A stretch of 43,064 nt of DNA from Schleiferiaceae bacterium (GCA_030829675.1 JAURAE010000002.1:1-43064); one strand, 5' to 3'; counted from the stretch's first letter, positions 1-9,497 are shown. The notes: generated by a model from the sequence alone, not told the origin. Made by a program: numbers and translations.

Positions 1-161
1 CCCTTCCCACCGGTAGTGAGGGTGCTGCCTTGTTCTTCTAGGCCCAATTTCTTCCACACGCCACCGCGCCAACGGTGGAACAACACGGCAGCCAACAGCA
101 CCGCCACGAACAACGCAGGTCCGATCCAAAGCCACTCAGGATATTGCCATTTGAATGCCAT
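1..161 (-). CDS. BatB-like VWA-family membrane protein, N-terminal fragment (runs off the window edge)
   Basis: Minus-strand reading from ATG at 161 gives MAFKWQYPEWLWIGPALFVAVLLAAVLFHRW..., resembling the N-terminus of the adjacent BatA-like protein; start overlaps the previous stop as TAATG. Confidence 0.6.
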   Translation of the reverse strand, partial: MAFKWQYPEWLWIGPALFVAVLLAAVLFHRWRGGVWKKLGLEEQGSTLTTGGK

Positions 162-1159
162 TAGAATGCAGTTTTAAGTACGACGAGGTTCAACAATAAC
201 TCCAATCCTATCAGGGCCAGCCCCAACCAAACCCAGCGGTAGAAATGCTCGCTGTAGCGGTAGAATTGGTACCCTTCAATTTCACTTTTTTCCATCGCAT
301 CGATCAATGCGTAGATTTCTTTCAGGCTCTGATTGTCGGTGGCGCGGGAGTACTGCCCACCGGTAGTAGAGGCGATCCGTTGCAAGAGCTCTTCGTCAAT
401 ACTGACCGGGCGTTGCTCATAAATCAACCTTCCTGTCATTGGGTCCTTGGCCACCGGCGTTTGTGCCATGCCGTTGGTTCCTAATCCGATGGTATATACC
501 TTGATGCCTAAACTCTGGGCCAAATCTGCCGCCTGCGTGGGATCCACCAATCCGGCGTTGTTCTCCCCGTCGGTCAACAGGATGATCACCTTGCTTTTGG
601 CTTGTGAATCCACCAACCTGTTTACAGCCGTACTCAACCCCATCCCGATGGCCGTGCCGCCCTCAAGCAGGTCGAAGCGCAAGCCTTGAATCTGCCCGTT
701 CAGCAGGGTGTGGTCGGTCGTCAGAGGCACTGGGCTATAGGCCTCGCCGGCGTAAATCACTAGTCCCAACCTGTCCATCGTCCGCGCGCTGACAAAATCT
801 TGTGCGACCTCTTTCAAGGCCTCCAATCTGTTGGGCTGCAGGTCTCGGGACAACATGGAGGCGCTAATATCCAGGGCCATCATCATGTCCACCCCAAGGT
901 TTTGGGATGGCTGCTGAATGACCTCCGAGCTCTGGGGGCGTGCCAAAGCGACGATAAAGGCGCCAAGTGCGAGCCAGGGCAACAATCCGGTCCATTGTCG
1001 AATCTTTCCGAGGGCGCTGCTGGGCAATCCGTCGAGTTGGGAATAGCGGTATCGGTTGAATTGGACCCGACGACGCCAAATCATCCACGCCCATCCCAAG
1101 GGGACGATGCACAGGGCCCATAGCCACTCTGGTTGCGCGAATTCCCAATTACTCCCCAT
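161..1159 (-). CDS. BatA-like VWA domain membrane protein (aerotolerance operon type)
   Basis: ORF with MIDAS-type DISASM...LTDGENN, N-terminal and C-terminal TM segments; start chosen at MGSNWEFAQPEWLW (1159) rather than the longest ORF start at 1228. Confidence 0.85.
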   Translation of the reverse strand: MGSNWEFAQPEWLWALCIVPLGWAWMIWRRRVQFNRYRYSQLDGLPSSALGKIRQWTGLLPWLALGAFIVALARPQSSEVIQQPSQNLGVDMMMALDISASMLSRDLQPNRLEALKEVAQDFVSARTMDRLGLVIYAGEAYSPVPLTTDHTLLNGQIQGLRFDLLEGGTAIGMGLSTAVNRLVDSQAKSKVIILLTDGENNAGLVDPTQAADLAQSLGIKVYTIGLGTNGMAQTPVAKDPMTGRLIYEQRPVSIDEELLQRIASTTGGQYSRATDNQSLKEIYALIDAMEKSEIEGYQFYRYSEHFYRWVWLGLALIGLELLLNLVVLKTAF

Positions 1160-1595
1160 GGTCCTTCGGTTTGAATTCAACAATGAGGGCCTCGGCCTTC
1201 GCCAAACAACCCAAATGCGTGTCCACATCCATCGTGCCCTTCGCGAACTTCACCACATCGGCACGGCTCATGATAAAGGCGTAATCTTCCCGCTGTGCCG
1301 CGGTCCATTTCATTTTCACCAACGCAAGGGCCTCTTCCGTGGTCTTTTCCGACAATGGCAATCCACTGCGAATGCTGAGGTAATGACGCACCAAATCTCC
1401 GAGCGCCACATAATATTGTTTCACGTCCGTTTCCCAAGGTCGATCCGCGCGCATTGCCTCCAGTGCCTGCATCGCGACCTCAAATGGATCCTCCTCAGGC
1501 ACGGTTTCTTCTTGAATTTCTTCGGTTTTGGGGTCCAATTCCGCCATACATACCCGGCCCCCGCCAATACCAATGCCCCGGCCAGCAACCACCAT
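1149..1595 (-). CDS. C-terminal (cytoplasmic) part of a frameshifted Bat-operon membrane protein
   Basis: ORF ...EEDPFEVAMQALEAMRADRPWETDVKQYYVALGDLVRHYL...; lies in the -1 frame relative to the upstream ORF 1421..1978, which supplies signal peptide and TM. Confidence 0.65.
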   Translation of the reverse strand: MVVAGRGIGIGGGRVCMAELDPKTEEIQEETVPEEDPFEVAMQALEAMRADRPWETDVKQYYVALGDLVRHYLSIRSGLPLSEKTTEEALALVKMKWTAAQREDYAFIMSRADVVKFAKGTMDVDTHLGCLAKAEALIVEFKPKDHGE

Positions 1596-1978
1596 TTATA
1601 CGCCAAAATCCACCACCACAGCGAGAACGGCACATCTATAGGCGCACGGTCCTGCTCCTTCTCCAGCCCTTCCATGGCTGGCAAAAAACCAATAACCAAC
1701 GGCTCCACCGCCCAACCTTCTAATGGCACCTCGCCGGTATCCACCGCCAAGGCCCTCCAACGGTACACGATGTTCTCTCCCGTAGAGTCGACCTCCTCAC
1801 CGAGCCACACCAACGCGCTCACCGTATCCGGTCTAACAACTTCATCCTCATGGGCGAACTCGGCCTCTAAAACCACCATGCCGCCCACGACCTGCTCCGT
1901 GGTATCCCAGTGCGCAGCCACTTGGGCTTGCACTGCAGCCCATCCCATCATCAATGCCACTACCAACAATCTTCTCAT
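1421..1978 (-). CDS. N-terminal part (signal peptide, periplasmic region, TM) of a frameshifted Bat-operon membrane protein
   Basis: MRRLLVVALMMGWAAVQAQ signal peptide, TM WWWILAYKWWLLAGALVLAGAGYVW; sits between DUF58 and BatA genes. Confidence 0.65.
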   Translation of the reverse strand: MRRLLVVALMMGWAAVQAQVAAHWDTTEQVVGGMVVLEAEFAHEDEVVRPDTVSALVWLGEEVDSTGENIVYRWRALAVDTGEVPLEGWAVEPLVIGFLPAMEGLEKEQDRAPIDVPFSLWWWILAYKWWLLAGALVLAGAGYVWRNWTPKPKKFKKKPCLRRIHLRSRCRHWRQCARIDLGKRT

Positions 1979-2844
1979 CGGCCTTTGGATTTTAGGAATT
2001 GGAGTAATGGAGGTACAAAATCATCTTGATCGCTCAGGGCAATGCACCCGGCACCGGCTCTATTGGCTAAATCTGCTACCTGTGCTTTGTGCTTTAAATG
2101 TCTAGTCTGCAGCGCCTGCTGAAACTTTTTGCTGCCGCTTTGGAACCATTGCAAAGCACCGCTTTCCGCATCAACCACCGGCACAAGCCCCACTTTCGGC
2201 AAGTGTTGCTCCCGGTCATTATAGGCATGAATGGCACACAAATCGAAGCGCTTCGCGGCTATTTTAAGGGCTCGCTCCGGGAGCTCGCCCATAAAATCAC
2301 TCATCACAAAAACGATGCTGTGTCTTTTTTGAATGCGCAATAAATGCTCGAGCGCGAGGTCCACTCTGGTGCCCTCGTGCTGAGGTTCGTGCTCCAAAAT
2401 AGTCTTGATAATGCGCATGACGTGCGACTTGCCCTTTTTCGGAGGAATGACCTTCTCGACTTGACCGGCGAACAAAATGAGCCCAATTTTATCGTTGTTC
2501 CCCATCGCACTAAAGGCCAAGGTCGCCGCAATTTCCGTCAACAAATCCCCTTTCGACCGCCGCGCCGATCCGTACCGAGTACTCTTGGAAATATCAATGA
2601 CCAAGAACAGGGTCAGTTCGCGCTCTTCTTCAAAAACCTTGATGTACGGACTGCGTTTGCGCGCCGTCACATTCCAATCAATGCTGCGCACGTCGTCGCC
2701 GTTTTGGTACGGGCGTACTTCGGCGAAACTCATCCCACGGCCTTTGAACGAACTTTGGTATTCGCCGGAGAAGAGTTGGTCGCTAAGTCGACGCGTCTTA
2801 ATCTCTATGCGCCGAACCTTTTGTAGCAGTTCGAGGGCATCCAC
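1975..2844 (-). CDS. DUF58 domain-containing protein
   Basis: GRGMSFAEVRPYQNGDDVRSIDWNVTARKRSPYIKVFEEERELTLFLVIDIS is typical of DUF58; next to MoxR. Confidence 0.9.
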   Translation of the reverse strand: MDALELLQKVRRIEIKTRRLSDQLFSGEYQSSFKGRGMSFAEVRPYQNGDDVRSIDWNVTARKRSPYIKVFEEERELTLFLVIDISKSTRYGSARRSKGDLLTEIAATLAFSAMGNNDKIGLILFAGQVEKVIPPKKGKSHVMRIIKTILEHEPQHEGTRVDLALEHLLRIQKRHSIVFVMSDFMGELPERALKIAAKRFDLCAIHAYNDREQHLPKVGLVPVVDAESGALQWFQSGSKKFQQALQTRHLKHKAQVADLANRAGAGCIALSDQDDFVPPLLQFLKSKGR

Positions 2845-2848
2845 AGAA

Positions 2849-3844
2849 TTAAGGAACCATTAAAGTGTTCAACACCGTGCTCACGATATCTTCCGTGGTC
2901 AATTCTTCGGCTTCCGCTTCGTAGGTGAGGCCAATTCTATGGCGCAACACCGCCGGTGCTACTGCGCGCACATCTTCCGGCGTCACGAATCCGCGGTGTC
3001 TTAAAAAGGCATGACAGCGTGCCGCTTTTGCGAGCGCTATCGAGCCCCTTGGCGACGCCCCGAAGCTGATTTTATTCACGAGGTCGCCCATCTTATACTC
3101 CTGAGGCGCTCGCGTAGCAAAGACGATATCGAGGATGTAGGTCTCGATTTTTTCGTCCATATATATTTTGTCAATGAATTGGCGGGCATTCAGAATCTGC
3201 TCTAAGCTCACCACCGCATGTAGTTCGGCAAAACCTTCGCCCATTTGGCGGCGCATGATTTCGCGCTCCTCCTCTTTTTTAGGATATCCGAGCTGAACTT
3301 TGAGAAGGAATCGGTCCATCTGTGCTTCCGGCAGCGGATAGGTTCCTTCTTGTTCCACCGGGTTTTGGGTGGCCATGACTAGGAAAGGTTTGGGCAGTGG
3401 GTAGCTTTCCTCGCCGATGGTGACTTGGCGCTCTTGCATGGCTTCTAGCAAGGCACTCTGTACCTTGGCAGGGGCACGGTTGATCTCGTCGGCCAACACA
3501 AAGTTGCTGAATATGGGACCCTGTTTAGTCTCGAAGGCATGGTCTTTCATGTTGTAGATCTGCGTCCCGATCACATCTGAGGGGAGGAGGTCAGGGGTGA
3601 ATTGGACCCTAGAAAAACTACCGCCGAGCGTTTGGCTCAGGCTATTAATGGCGAGTGTCTTCGCAAGTCCGGGCACCCCTTCGAGCAGGATGTGGCCGTT
3701 TGCTAAAAGCCCGATGAGCAGTCCTTCGACCATGCCCTCTTGCCCTACGATGACTTTGCCTAATTCGCTTTTGAGCAAATCAACAAAAGCGCTTTCGTTC
3801 TTGATTTCTTCGTTTAATGCAATGATATCTGGAGCACCTTCCAT
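2849..3844 (-). CDS. MoxR family AAA+ ATPase
   Basis: GHILLEGVPGLAKTLAINSLSQ Walker A, LADEINRAPAKVQSALLEAMQE Walker B, ATQNPVEQEGTYPLPEAQMDRFL. Confidence 0.95.
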   Translation of the reverse strand: MEGAPDIIALNEEIKNESAFVDLLKSELGKVIVGQEGMVEGLLIGLLANGHILLEGVPGLAKTLAINSLSQTLGGSFSRVQFTPDLLPSDVIGTQIYNMKDHAFETKQGPIFSNFVLADEINRAPAKVQSALLEAMQERQVTIGEESYPLPKPFLVMATQNPVEQEGTYPLPEAQMDRFLLKVQLGYPKKEEEREIMRRQMGEGFAELHAVVSLEQILNARQFIDKIYMDEKIETYILDIVFATRAPQEYKMGDLVNKISFGASPRGSIALAKAARCHAFLRHRGFVTPEDVRAVAPAVLRHRIGLTYEAEAEELTTEDIVSTVLNTLMVP

Positions 3845-3908
3845 AACGTAGTTTTTTTTCGTGTCCCAAAAGAAGAAAAACTAGGGGAATTGGCCCGTTA
3901 AAATAGGG

Positions 3909-4589
3909 TTAAAAAAGGGGAAGAATACGACCTTCCGCGATGCCGTAGTATTGGCCTTCTACCTGCAAAGCATGCGCGCCGGTGAAAGGGCCAAAGGCAG
4001 GCAGCACCCCGAGGTGGTCGTTGAAGAAAAACGCCTTCATTTTGATGCGCCCGCGGCCCTTGCCTCGAAGGGTAGCGCCCGGGTGCAGGTGGCCGCACAG
4101 CAAGAAGCTTTTGGTATGGTGCTCTTGGATGTGGTCCAGGTCGAAGGGTATGTTTAGATCGAAATTTGATCCTGGAGGCTCGTGTAGGCAAAGGAAAGGT
4201 CCTACGGCGAGCTGATCTACGACTTTGAGCGCGGAATGTTCCGGTACATCCACATCGTGATTGCCTTTGACCAGTACGAAGGAATGCTCAGCAAACTCTT
4301 GCATCAACTCCAGCAGATCTCGAGTTTCAGTGTTCTGCAGGTTGTGAAACAGGTCGCCGAGAAAGATGATTTGTGCTGCATCATACCGAGCGAAAGCGGT
4401 GCGTAACAGGCGCATGGCGTGGGTGTGAATCCCCTTAGGTGTAGGGATGCCAAAGGCACGAAAATGTCCGCTTTTCCCAAGGTGTACATCGGCAATAAAA
4501 AGGGTGTGTTCTTCGGCCCAATACGCGGTGCCGTCCGGATACAACCAGAGTGTATGTGCTCCGATGCTATGGGCGATGGCCCCGAGCAT
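3909..4589 (-). CDS. pdeM: PdeM-like metallophosphoesterase (ligase-associated DNA damage response endonuclease family)
   Basis: IADVHLGKSGHFRAFGIPTPKG, FLGDLFHN, KGNHD, CGHLHPG motifs. Confidence 0.8.
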   Translation of the reverse strand: MLGAIAHSIGAHTLWLYPDGTAYWAEEHTLFIADVHLGKSGHFRAFGIPTPKGIHTHAMRLLRTAFARYDAAQIIFLGDLFHNLQNTETRDLLELMQEFAEHSFVLVKGNHDVDVPEHSALKVVDQLAVGPFLCLHEPPGSNFDLNIPFDLDHIQEHHTKSFLLCGHLHPGATLRGKGRGRIKMKAFFFNDHLGVLPAFGPFTGAHALQVEGQYYGIAEGRILPLF

Positions 4590-5176
4590 TATTTAAATAC
4601 GCTACGTTGGAAGAGAAACAACAAACCCACTCCGGTTGAAATGGCCATGTCGGCGATGTTGAAGATGGGACGGAAGAAAGTGAAATATTCTCCTCCCCAG
4701 ATGGGCAACCATTGCGGCAATTCTCCGCTGAAGAGCGGGAAGTACAACATATCCACCACCTTGCCTTGCAAGAACGGCGCATAGCCTCCTGCCTCAGGCA
4801 TAAAGGTCGCTACTCGGCCCAAGCTATCTGAAAAAATCATTCCGTAAAACAAACCATCAATCACATTGCCGATGGCGCCTGCGAGGATGAGGCTAAGGCC
4901 CCAAAGACCCGCGGCACCCACGCCTTTTTTCAAGCTTTGGCGCAGCCAATACACAATGCCAACAATGGCGACAATACGGAAAAGGGTCAGGGCAATTTTA
5001 CCGGCCACACCGCCCCAGGTAATTCCCCAAGCCATGCCCGGGTTTTCTGTAAAATGGATGAAAAACCAAGAAGTGATTTCGTGACTTTGACCTAGGTACA
5101 TGGTGGTTTTGACCCACAGCTTTACCAGCTGGTCGATCAATAAGGTACCAAGGACAATGTAGAGGGCTTTTCTCAA
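4589..5176 (-). CDS. lspA: Lipoprotein signal peptidase (signal peptidase II)
   Basis: Four-TM protein with LIDQLVKLWV, ILAGAIGNVIDGLFYG and FNIADMAIS motifs. Confidence 0.92.
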   Translation of the reverse strand: MRKALYIVLGTLLIDQLVKLWVKTTMYLGQSHEITSWFFIHFTENPGMAWGITWGGVAGKIALTLFRIVAIVGIVYWLRQSLKKGVGAAGLWGLSLILAGAIGNVIDGLFYGMIFSDSLGRVATFMPEAGGYAPFLQGKVVDMLYFPLFSGELPQWLPIWGGEYFTFFRPIFNIADMAISTGVGLLFLFQRSVFK

Positions 5177-5556
5177 CGTTGCTTCAATTTGGCTTCCATG
5201 CTCATCGTAGCATGTGGGACCAATTTTAGTCGCTCCGCTTCAATCAACTTTCCAGTCACACGGCAAATGCCGTAGGTTTTATTTTCAATGCGAATCAAGG
5301 CGTTCTTCAAGTCACGAATGAACTTCTCTTGACGCGCGGCGAGTTGCGAATTGCTCTCCTTGCTCATCACAGACGAGCCTTCCTCAAATGATTTGAACTG
5401 CGGCGATGTATCGTCCGTACCGTTGTTTTTGTCGTTGGCAAATTGCTCACGCAACAAATCCAAGTCGCGCTCCGCCTTCTCGATCTTTTTCAAGATGATC
5501 TCTTTAAACTCTTGAAGTTCAGAGTCTGAGAATCTTGTTTTTTCTGTTCCTGCCAT
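5173..5556 (-). CDS. TraR/DksA family protein with degenerate zinc finger
   Basis: Coiled-coil N-terminus and YGICRVTGKLIEAERLKLVPHATMSMEAK C-terminal DksA-type motif. Confidence 0.85.
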   Translation of the reverse strand: MAGTEKTRFSDSELQEFKEIILKKIEKAERDLDLLREQFANDKNNGTDDTSPQFKSFEEGSSVMSKESNSQLAARQEKFIRDLKNALIRIENKTYGICRVTGKLIEAERLKLVPHATMSMEAKLKQR

Positions 5557-5611
5557 AATTTCTAGTGTTAATCAGAACCCAAGTCGGTTAGGGAAGGCAC
5601 CGAAAATAATT

Positions 5612-8600
5612 TTATTTTTTGATAATTGAAACACTTATTTCATGCCCTTCGACATCCATAGGATGTTCCGCGCTTTCAACATAAGATATAGAATCTGCCA
5701 ATACCTCCGCATTGACATAGTCTACGAATGCTGCGAGCGCTGATTGGAACCCTTCAGAGGCCACAATTTTGATATCAATACGATCCACTACCTCAAGTCC
5801 TGAAGACTTTCTGAGGTTTTGTACGCGGTTGACCAATTCTCTTGCCAAGCCTTCGTTTTTCAAAGCATCTGTCAGTTCCGCGTCGAGCGCAACCGTCAAG
5901 CCATCGCCGGTAGCTACCAACATGCCCGGAATATCTTCCGTCACCACTTCACAATCCTCGATAGATATGGTCACCGGCAATCCTTGGTCCTCGAAAGTCA
6001 CTGAGCCGGCCGCTTCAAAAGCATCGATCGCAGCACTGTCCATGCCTTCTACAAAAGCCTTGACCGCTTTCATGTGGCGCCCTACCTTCGGCCCTAATGC
6101 CTTAAAGTTTGGCTTCACCTTTTTCACGAATACTCCAGCATCAGGGGCAATGACCTCCAACGCCTTCACATTCACCTCGGCAAGCAAAATCTCACGAATG
6201 CTCTCCAAAAGGGCTGCATCGCTGTCGTTCAGCGCCGGTACCAACACTCTAGAAAGTGGCTGACGCACCTTGAGATTTTCCTTTTTACGAATAGAGAGTA
6301 CCAATGAAGTGAGCTTACGCGCCGTATTGATTTTTTTCTCGAGTTCCGGCTTGATTAGGCTAACATCGGCCTCAGGGAAGGAAGTCAAATGCACACTACT
6401 CAAGCCTTCTTTGTTAATGCCAGCGTAGAGGTCTTGGTATAATTGGTCCGCATAAAAAGGCGCCAACGGTGCCATCAAACGACTCAACGTTTCCAAACAC
6501 GTCCATAAGGTCTGGTAAGCGCTAACCTTGTCCTGTCCGTATTCGCCTTTCCAGAAGCGACGACGACCCAAGCGTACGTACCAGTTCGACAATTTCTCTG
6601 TGGTAAACTCCTGCACCGGACGGAACGCGCGAGTAGGCTCAAAGGCCTCCATTCCCGATTCCACTTCCGCCACCAACGAATGCAATTCTGAAAGAATCCA
6701 CTGGTCCATTTCAGGGCGTTCGCCCACAGGGATTTCCGCTTCCTCAAACTTGAAGCCGTCGACATTTGCGTACAACGCGAAGAAGGCATAGGTGTTGTGG
6801 AGTGTTCCGAAGAACTTACGACGCACCTCTTCCAGACCGTCCATGTCGAAACGGAGGTTGTCCCAAGGTGAGGCATTGGTCAACATGTACCAACGCAAGG
6901 CATCCGCTCCATATTGATCCATAGTGGTAAATGGATCAACGGCATTGCCCAAGCGCTTGGACATTTTTTGACCGTTCTTATCCAGTACCAGTCCGTTCGA
7001 AATCACCGTTTTATACGCAACGCTATCAAAAACCATCGAAGCGATGGCGTGTAGCGTAAAGAACCAACCGCGCGTTTGATCCACCCCTTCCGCGATGAAA
7101 TGTGCAGGGTAGGCGCCGTTGTTCTCAATTTTATCCTTGTTTTCAAACGGGTAGTGCCACTGTGCATATGGCATAGAACCACTGTCAAACCAAACGTCAA
7201 TCAGGTCACTTTCGCGGTGCATCGGCTTGCCGCTAGGGCTTACCAGCACAACGCCGTCCATGATGTGACGGTGCAGATCTACTTTATCGTAGTTCTCTTT
7301 GCTCATATTGCCGGGCTCAAAGGACCCCAGCGGGTTGCTGCTCATGTGGCCTGACGCGATGGATTTTTGGATCTCTTCGTGGAGTTGGGCCACGCTGCCA
7401 ATACAAAGGCGTTCATCTCCCTCCTCGGTGCTCCAAATAGGAAGAGGAATACCCCAGAAACGCGAACGGCTCAAGTTCCAGTCGTTGAGGTTCTCTAACC
7501 AATTCCCGAAACGTCCCGTACCCGTTGATGCCGGCTTCCAGTTGATCGTTTTGTTCAAAGCGATCATGCGGTCTTTATTGGCGGTACTCTTGATGAACCA
7601 GCTGTCCAATGGGTAGTACAAGACGGGTTTATCAGTACGCCAACAATGTGGGTAGCTGTGCTCGTATTTCTCGATTTTGAAGGCCTTGTTCTCAATCTTG
7701 AGTTTCAACGCCAAACGCTCATCCACACTCAAATAGTTCTTGAGTTCAGGGATGATGTGCTTCAATTTATTTTGTTGAAGGGCCAATTCTGCCGCTTGCT
7801 CCTCTTCCGTCAAATATTCTGCCTTGATGTACTCACCGCCAAGCCCAAACACTTCATCATGAAGTTCAGCGCGGAACCGTCCCTGCAAATCCACAAGCGG
7901 TACCAAGTTTCCGGCTTCATCTTCCACCAAAAGCGGCGGTACTCCTGCATCCGCTGCTACGCGAGCATCGTCCGCACCAAAGGTTGGCGCTGTGTGCACA
8001 ATACCCGTACCGTCCTCTGTCGTCACGAAATCCCCGGGAATCACGCGGAACGCCTGATCAGCATTTTCTGCCGGAAGGGCATACGGCAAAAGTTGCTCGT
8101 ACGACAACCCGACCAATTTTGTGCCGACCACGGTCTTTAGGATTTGGTAAGGGATCTTTTTCGCCCCGGCGTCGTAGGTGGTGGTATCACCTTCTACAAA
8201 CTTTTTGCCCATCAGCTTGCCCAAAAGTGGGGTTGCAGCAATGATGTTTACCGGCTCGTGTGTGTATTGGTTGAAGGTTTGAACCAAGCTATATTCAATC
8301 TTTGGTCCGACCGTCAACGCAGTATTTGAAGGAAGGGTCCAAGGCGTCGTCGTCCATGCCAAGAAGTGCACGTCGAGGTCGCCAAAGAGCTGTTCGCTTT
8401 GCCCACTTTTTATCATTTTGAACTGAGCCACGACGGTATTGTCTTTCACGTCGCGGTAACAGCCCGGCTGGTTCAATTCGTGTGAACTCAAGCCCGTTCC
8501 CGCTTTTGGGGAATACGGCTGAATGGTGTAGCCTTTGTAAATGAGTCCTTTGTTGTACAGTTCTGATAACAGCCACCAAACGCTTTCCATGTATTTGGGA

Positions 8601-9058
8601 TCGTAGGTCACATATGGGTCGTCCATGTCCACCCAATAGCCCATCTGGTCCGTTAAATCTTTCCAGATTCCGGTGTAGCGCATCACTGCATTTTTACAGG
8701 CCTCATTGTATTCTTCTATGGTGATGCTCTTGCCGATATCTTCTTTAGTAATGCCCAATTCTTTTTCGACACCCAATTCCACCGGCAACCCATGAGTATC
8801 CCAGCCGGCCTTGCGGTCTACTAAGAATCCCTTTTGGGTTTTATACCGACAGAACACGTCCTTGAGCGAACGTCCCATCACGTGGTGAATACCCGGCAAA
8901 CCATTGGCGCTTGGAGGGCCTTCAAAGAAGATCCATGGCTCCGCATCCTTGCGGGCCTTCAAGGTTTGTTCGAAAACCTGTTGATCTTTCCAACGTTGCA
9001 AGACTGCCTTATGTACTCCGGCGAGGTCTAGATGGGAATATTCGGGAAATGTACTCAT
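5612..9058 (-). CDS. ileS: Isoleucyl-tRNA synthetase
   Basis: 1148 aa; GPPSANGLPGIHHVMGR (HIGH-type) and KMSKRLGN (KMSKS-type) motifs; DWNLSRSRFWGIPLPIW. Confidence 0.97.
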   Translation of the reverse strand: MSTFPEYSHLDLAGVHKAVLQRWKDQQVFEQTLKARKDAEPWIFFEGPPSANGLPGIHHVMGRSLKDVFCRYKTQKGFLVDRKAGWDTHGLPVELGVEKELGITKEDIGKSITIEEYNEACKNAVMRYTGIWKDLTDQMGYWVDMDDPYVTYDPKYMESVWWLLSELYNKGLIYKGYTIQPYSPKAGTGLSSHELNQPGCYRDVKDNTVVAQFKMIKSGQSEQLFGDLDVHFLAWTTTPWTLPSNTALTVGPKIEYSLVQTFNQYTHEPVNIIAATPLLGKLMGKKFVEGDTTTYDAGAKKIPYQILKTVVGTKLVGLSYEQLLPYALPAENADQAFRVIPGDFVTTEDGTGIVHTAPTFGADDARVAADAGVPPLLVEDEAGNLVPLVDLQGRFRAELHDEVFGLGGEYIKAEYLTEEEQAAELALQQNKLKHIIPELKNYLSVDERLALKLKIENKAFKIEKYEHSYPHCWRTDKPVLYYPLDSWFIKSTANKDRMIALNKTINWKPASTGTGRFGNWLENLNDWNLSRSRFWGIPLPIWSTEEGDERLCIGSVAQLHEEIQKSIASGHMSSNPLGSFEPGNMSKENYDKVDLHRHIMDGVVLVSPSGKPMHRESDLIDVWFDSGSMPYAQWHYPFENKDKIENNGAYPAHFIAEGVDQTRGWFFTLHAIASMVFDSVAYKTVISNGLVLDKNGQKMSKRLGNAVDPFTTMDQYGADALRWYMLTNASPWDNLRFDMDGLEEVRRKFFGTLHNTYAFFALYANVDGFKFEEAEIPVGERPEMDQWILSELHSLVAEVESGMEAFEPTRAFRPVQEFTTEKLSNWYVRLGRRRFWKGEYGQDKVSAYQTLWTCLETLSRLMAPLAPFYADQLYQDLYAGINKEGLSSVHLTSFPEADVSLIKPELEKKINTARKLTSLVLSIRKKENLKVRQPLSRVLVPALNDSDAALLESIREILLAEVNVKALEVIAPDAGVFVKKVKPNFKALGPKVGRHMKAVKAFVEGMDSAAIDAFEAAGSVTFEDQGLPVTISIEDCEVVTEDIPGMLVATGDGLTVALDAELTDALKNEGLARELVNRVQNLRKSSGLEVVDRIDIKIVASEGFQSALAAFVDYVNAEVLADSISYVESAEHPMDVEGHEISVSIIKK

Positions 9059-9062
9059 GTGC

Positions 9063-9497
9063 TTATTCTACGGTAGCGATACACTTTAGTTCGATCGCAA
9101 TAGGGGTCGGTAAACTGTTGATTTCAACGGTGGTTCTACACGGTTGATTCTCCTTAAAGTATTCAGCATAAAGACGGTTGAAGGTGTGGAAATCACGCTT
9201 CATATCGACGAGGAAAACAGTCACATCAACCAATTGTTCCCAGCTCGAACCACTGGCCTCAAGGATGCTCTTCACATTTTGAAATACGCTGTGCACCTGG
9301 GCCTCGAAGTCGAAGGCCTTGAAGTTGCCATTGTGGTCAAGTTCCAATCCGGGAACGCCGCTATCGTTGGCGTCGCTGCCGGCGGTACGCGGCCCCACGC
9401 CTGATAGAAAGAGTAGGTTGCCCACCTTTCTAGCGTGCGGGTACAGTCCTACCGGTTTCGGAGCGTTAGTCGTCGAGATTTTAGATGCATCTGCCAT
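9063..9497 (-). CDS. RidA family protein (Rid deaminase)
   Basis: GNLLFLSGVGP, SWEQLVDVTVFLVDM, QPCRTTVEINSLPTPIAIELKCIA are typical of YjgF/YER057c/UK114. Confidence 0.85.
   Translation of the reverse strand: MADASKISTTNAPKPVGLYPHARKVGNLLFLSGVGPRTAGSDANDSGVPGLELDHNGNFKAFDFEAQVHSVFQNVKSILEASGSSWEQLVDVTVFLVDMKRDFHTFNRLYAEYFKENQPCRTTVEINSLPTPIAIELKCIATVE

Noticed and set aside
1056-2105. 349-aa plus-strand ORF antisense to the frameshifted Bat-operon gene
   Set aside because: The minus strand explains the region with signal peptide, TM and an acidic domain in an operon context; the plus ORF looks like low-complexity alternative-frame sequence.
5769-8329. Numerous plus-strand ORFs of 60-164 aa antisense to ileS
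   Set aside because: They mirror the coding frame of a clear 1148-aa IleS and show no family features; shadow ORFs of a high-confidence gene.
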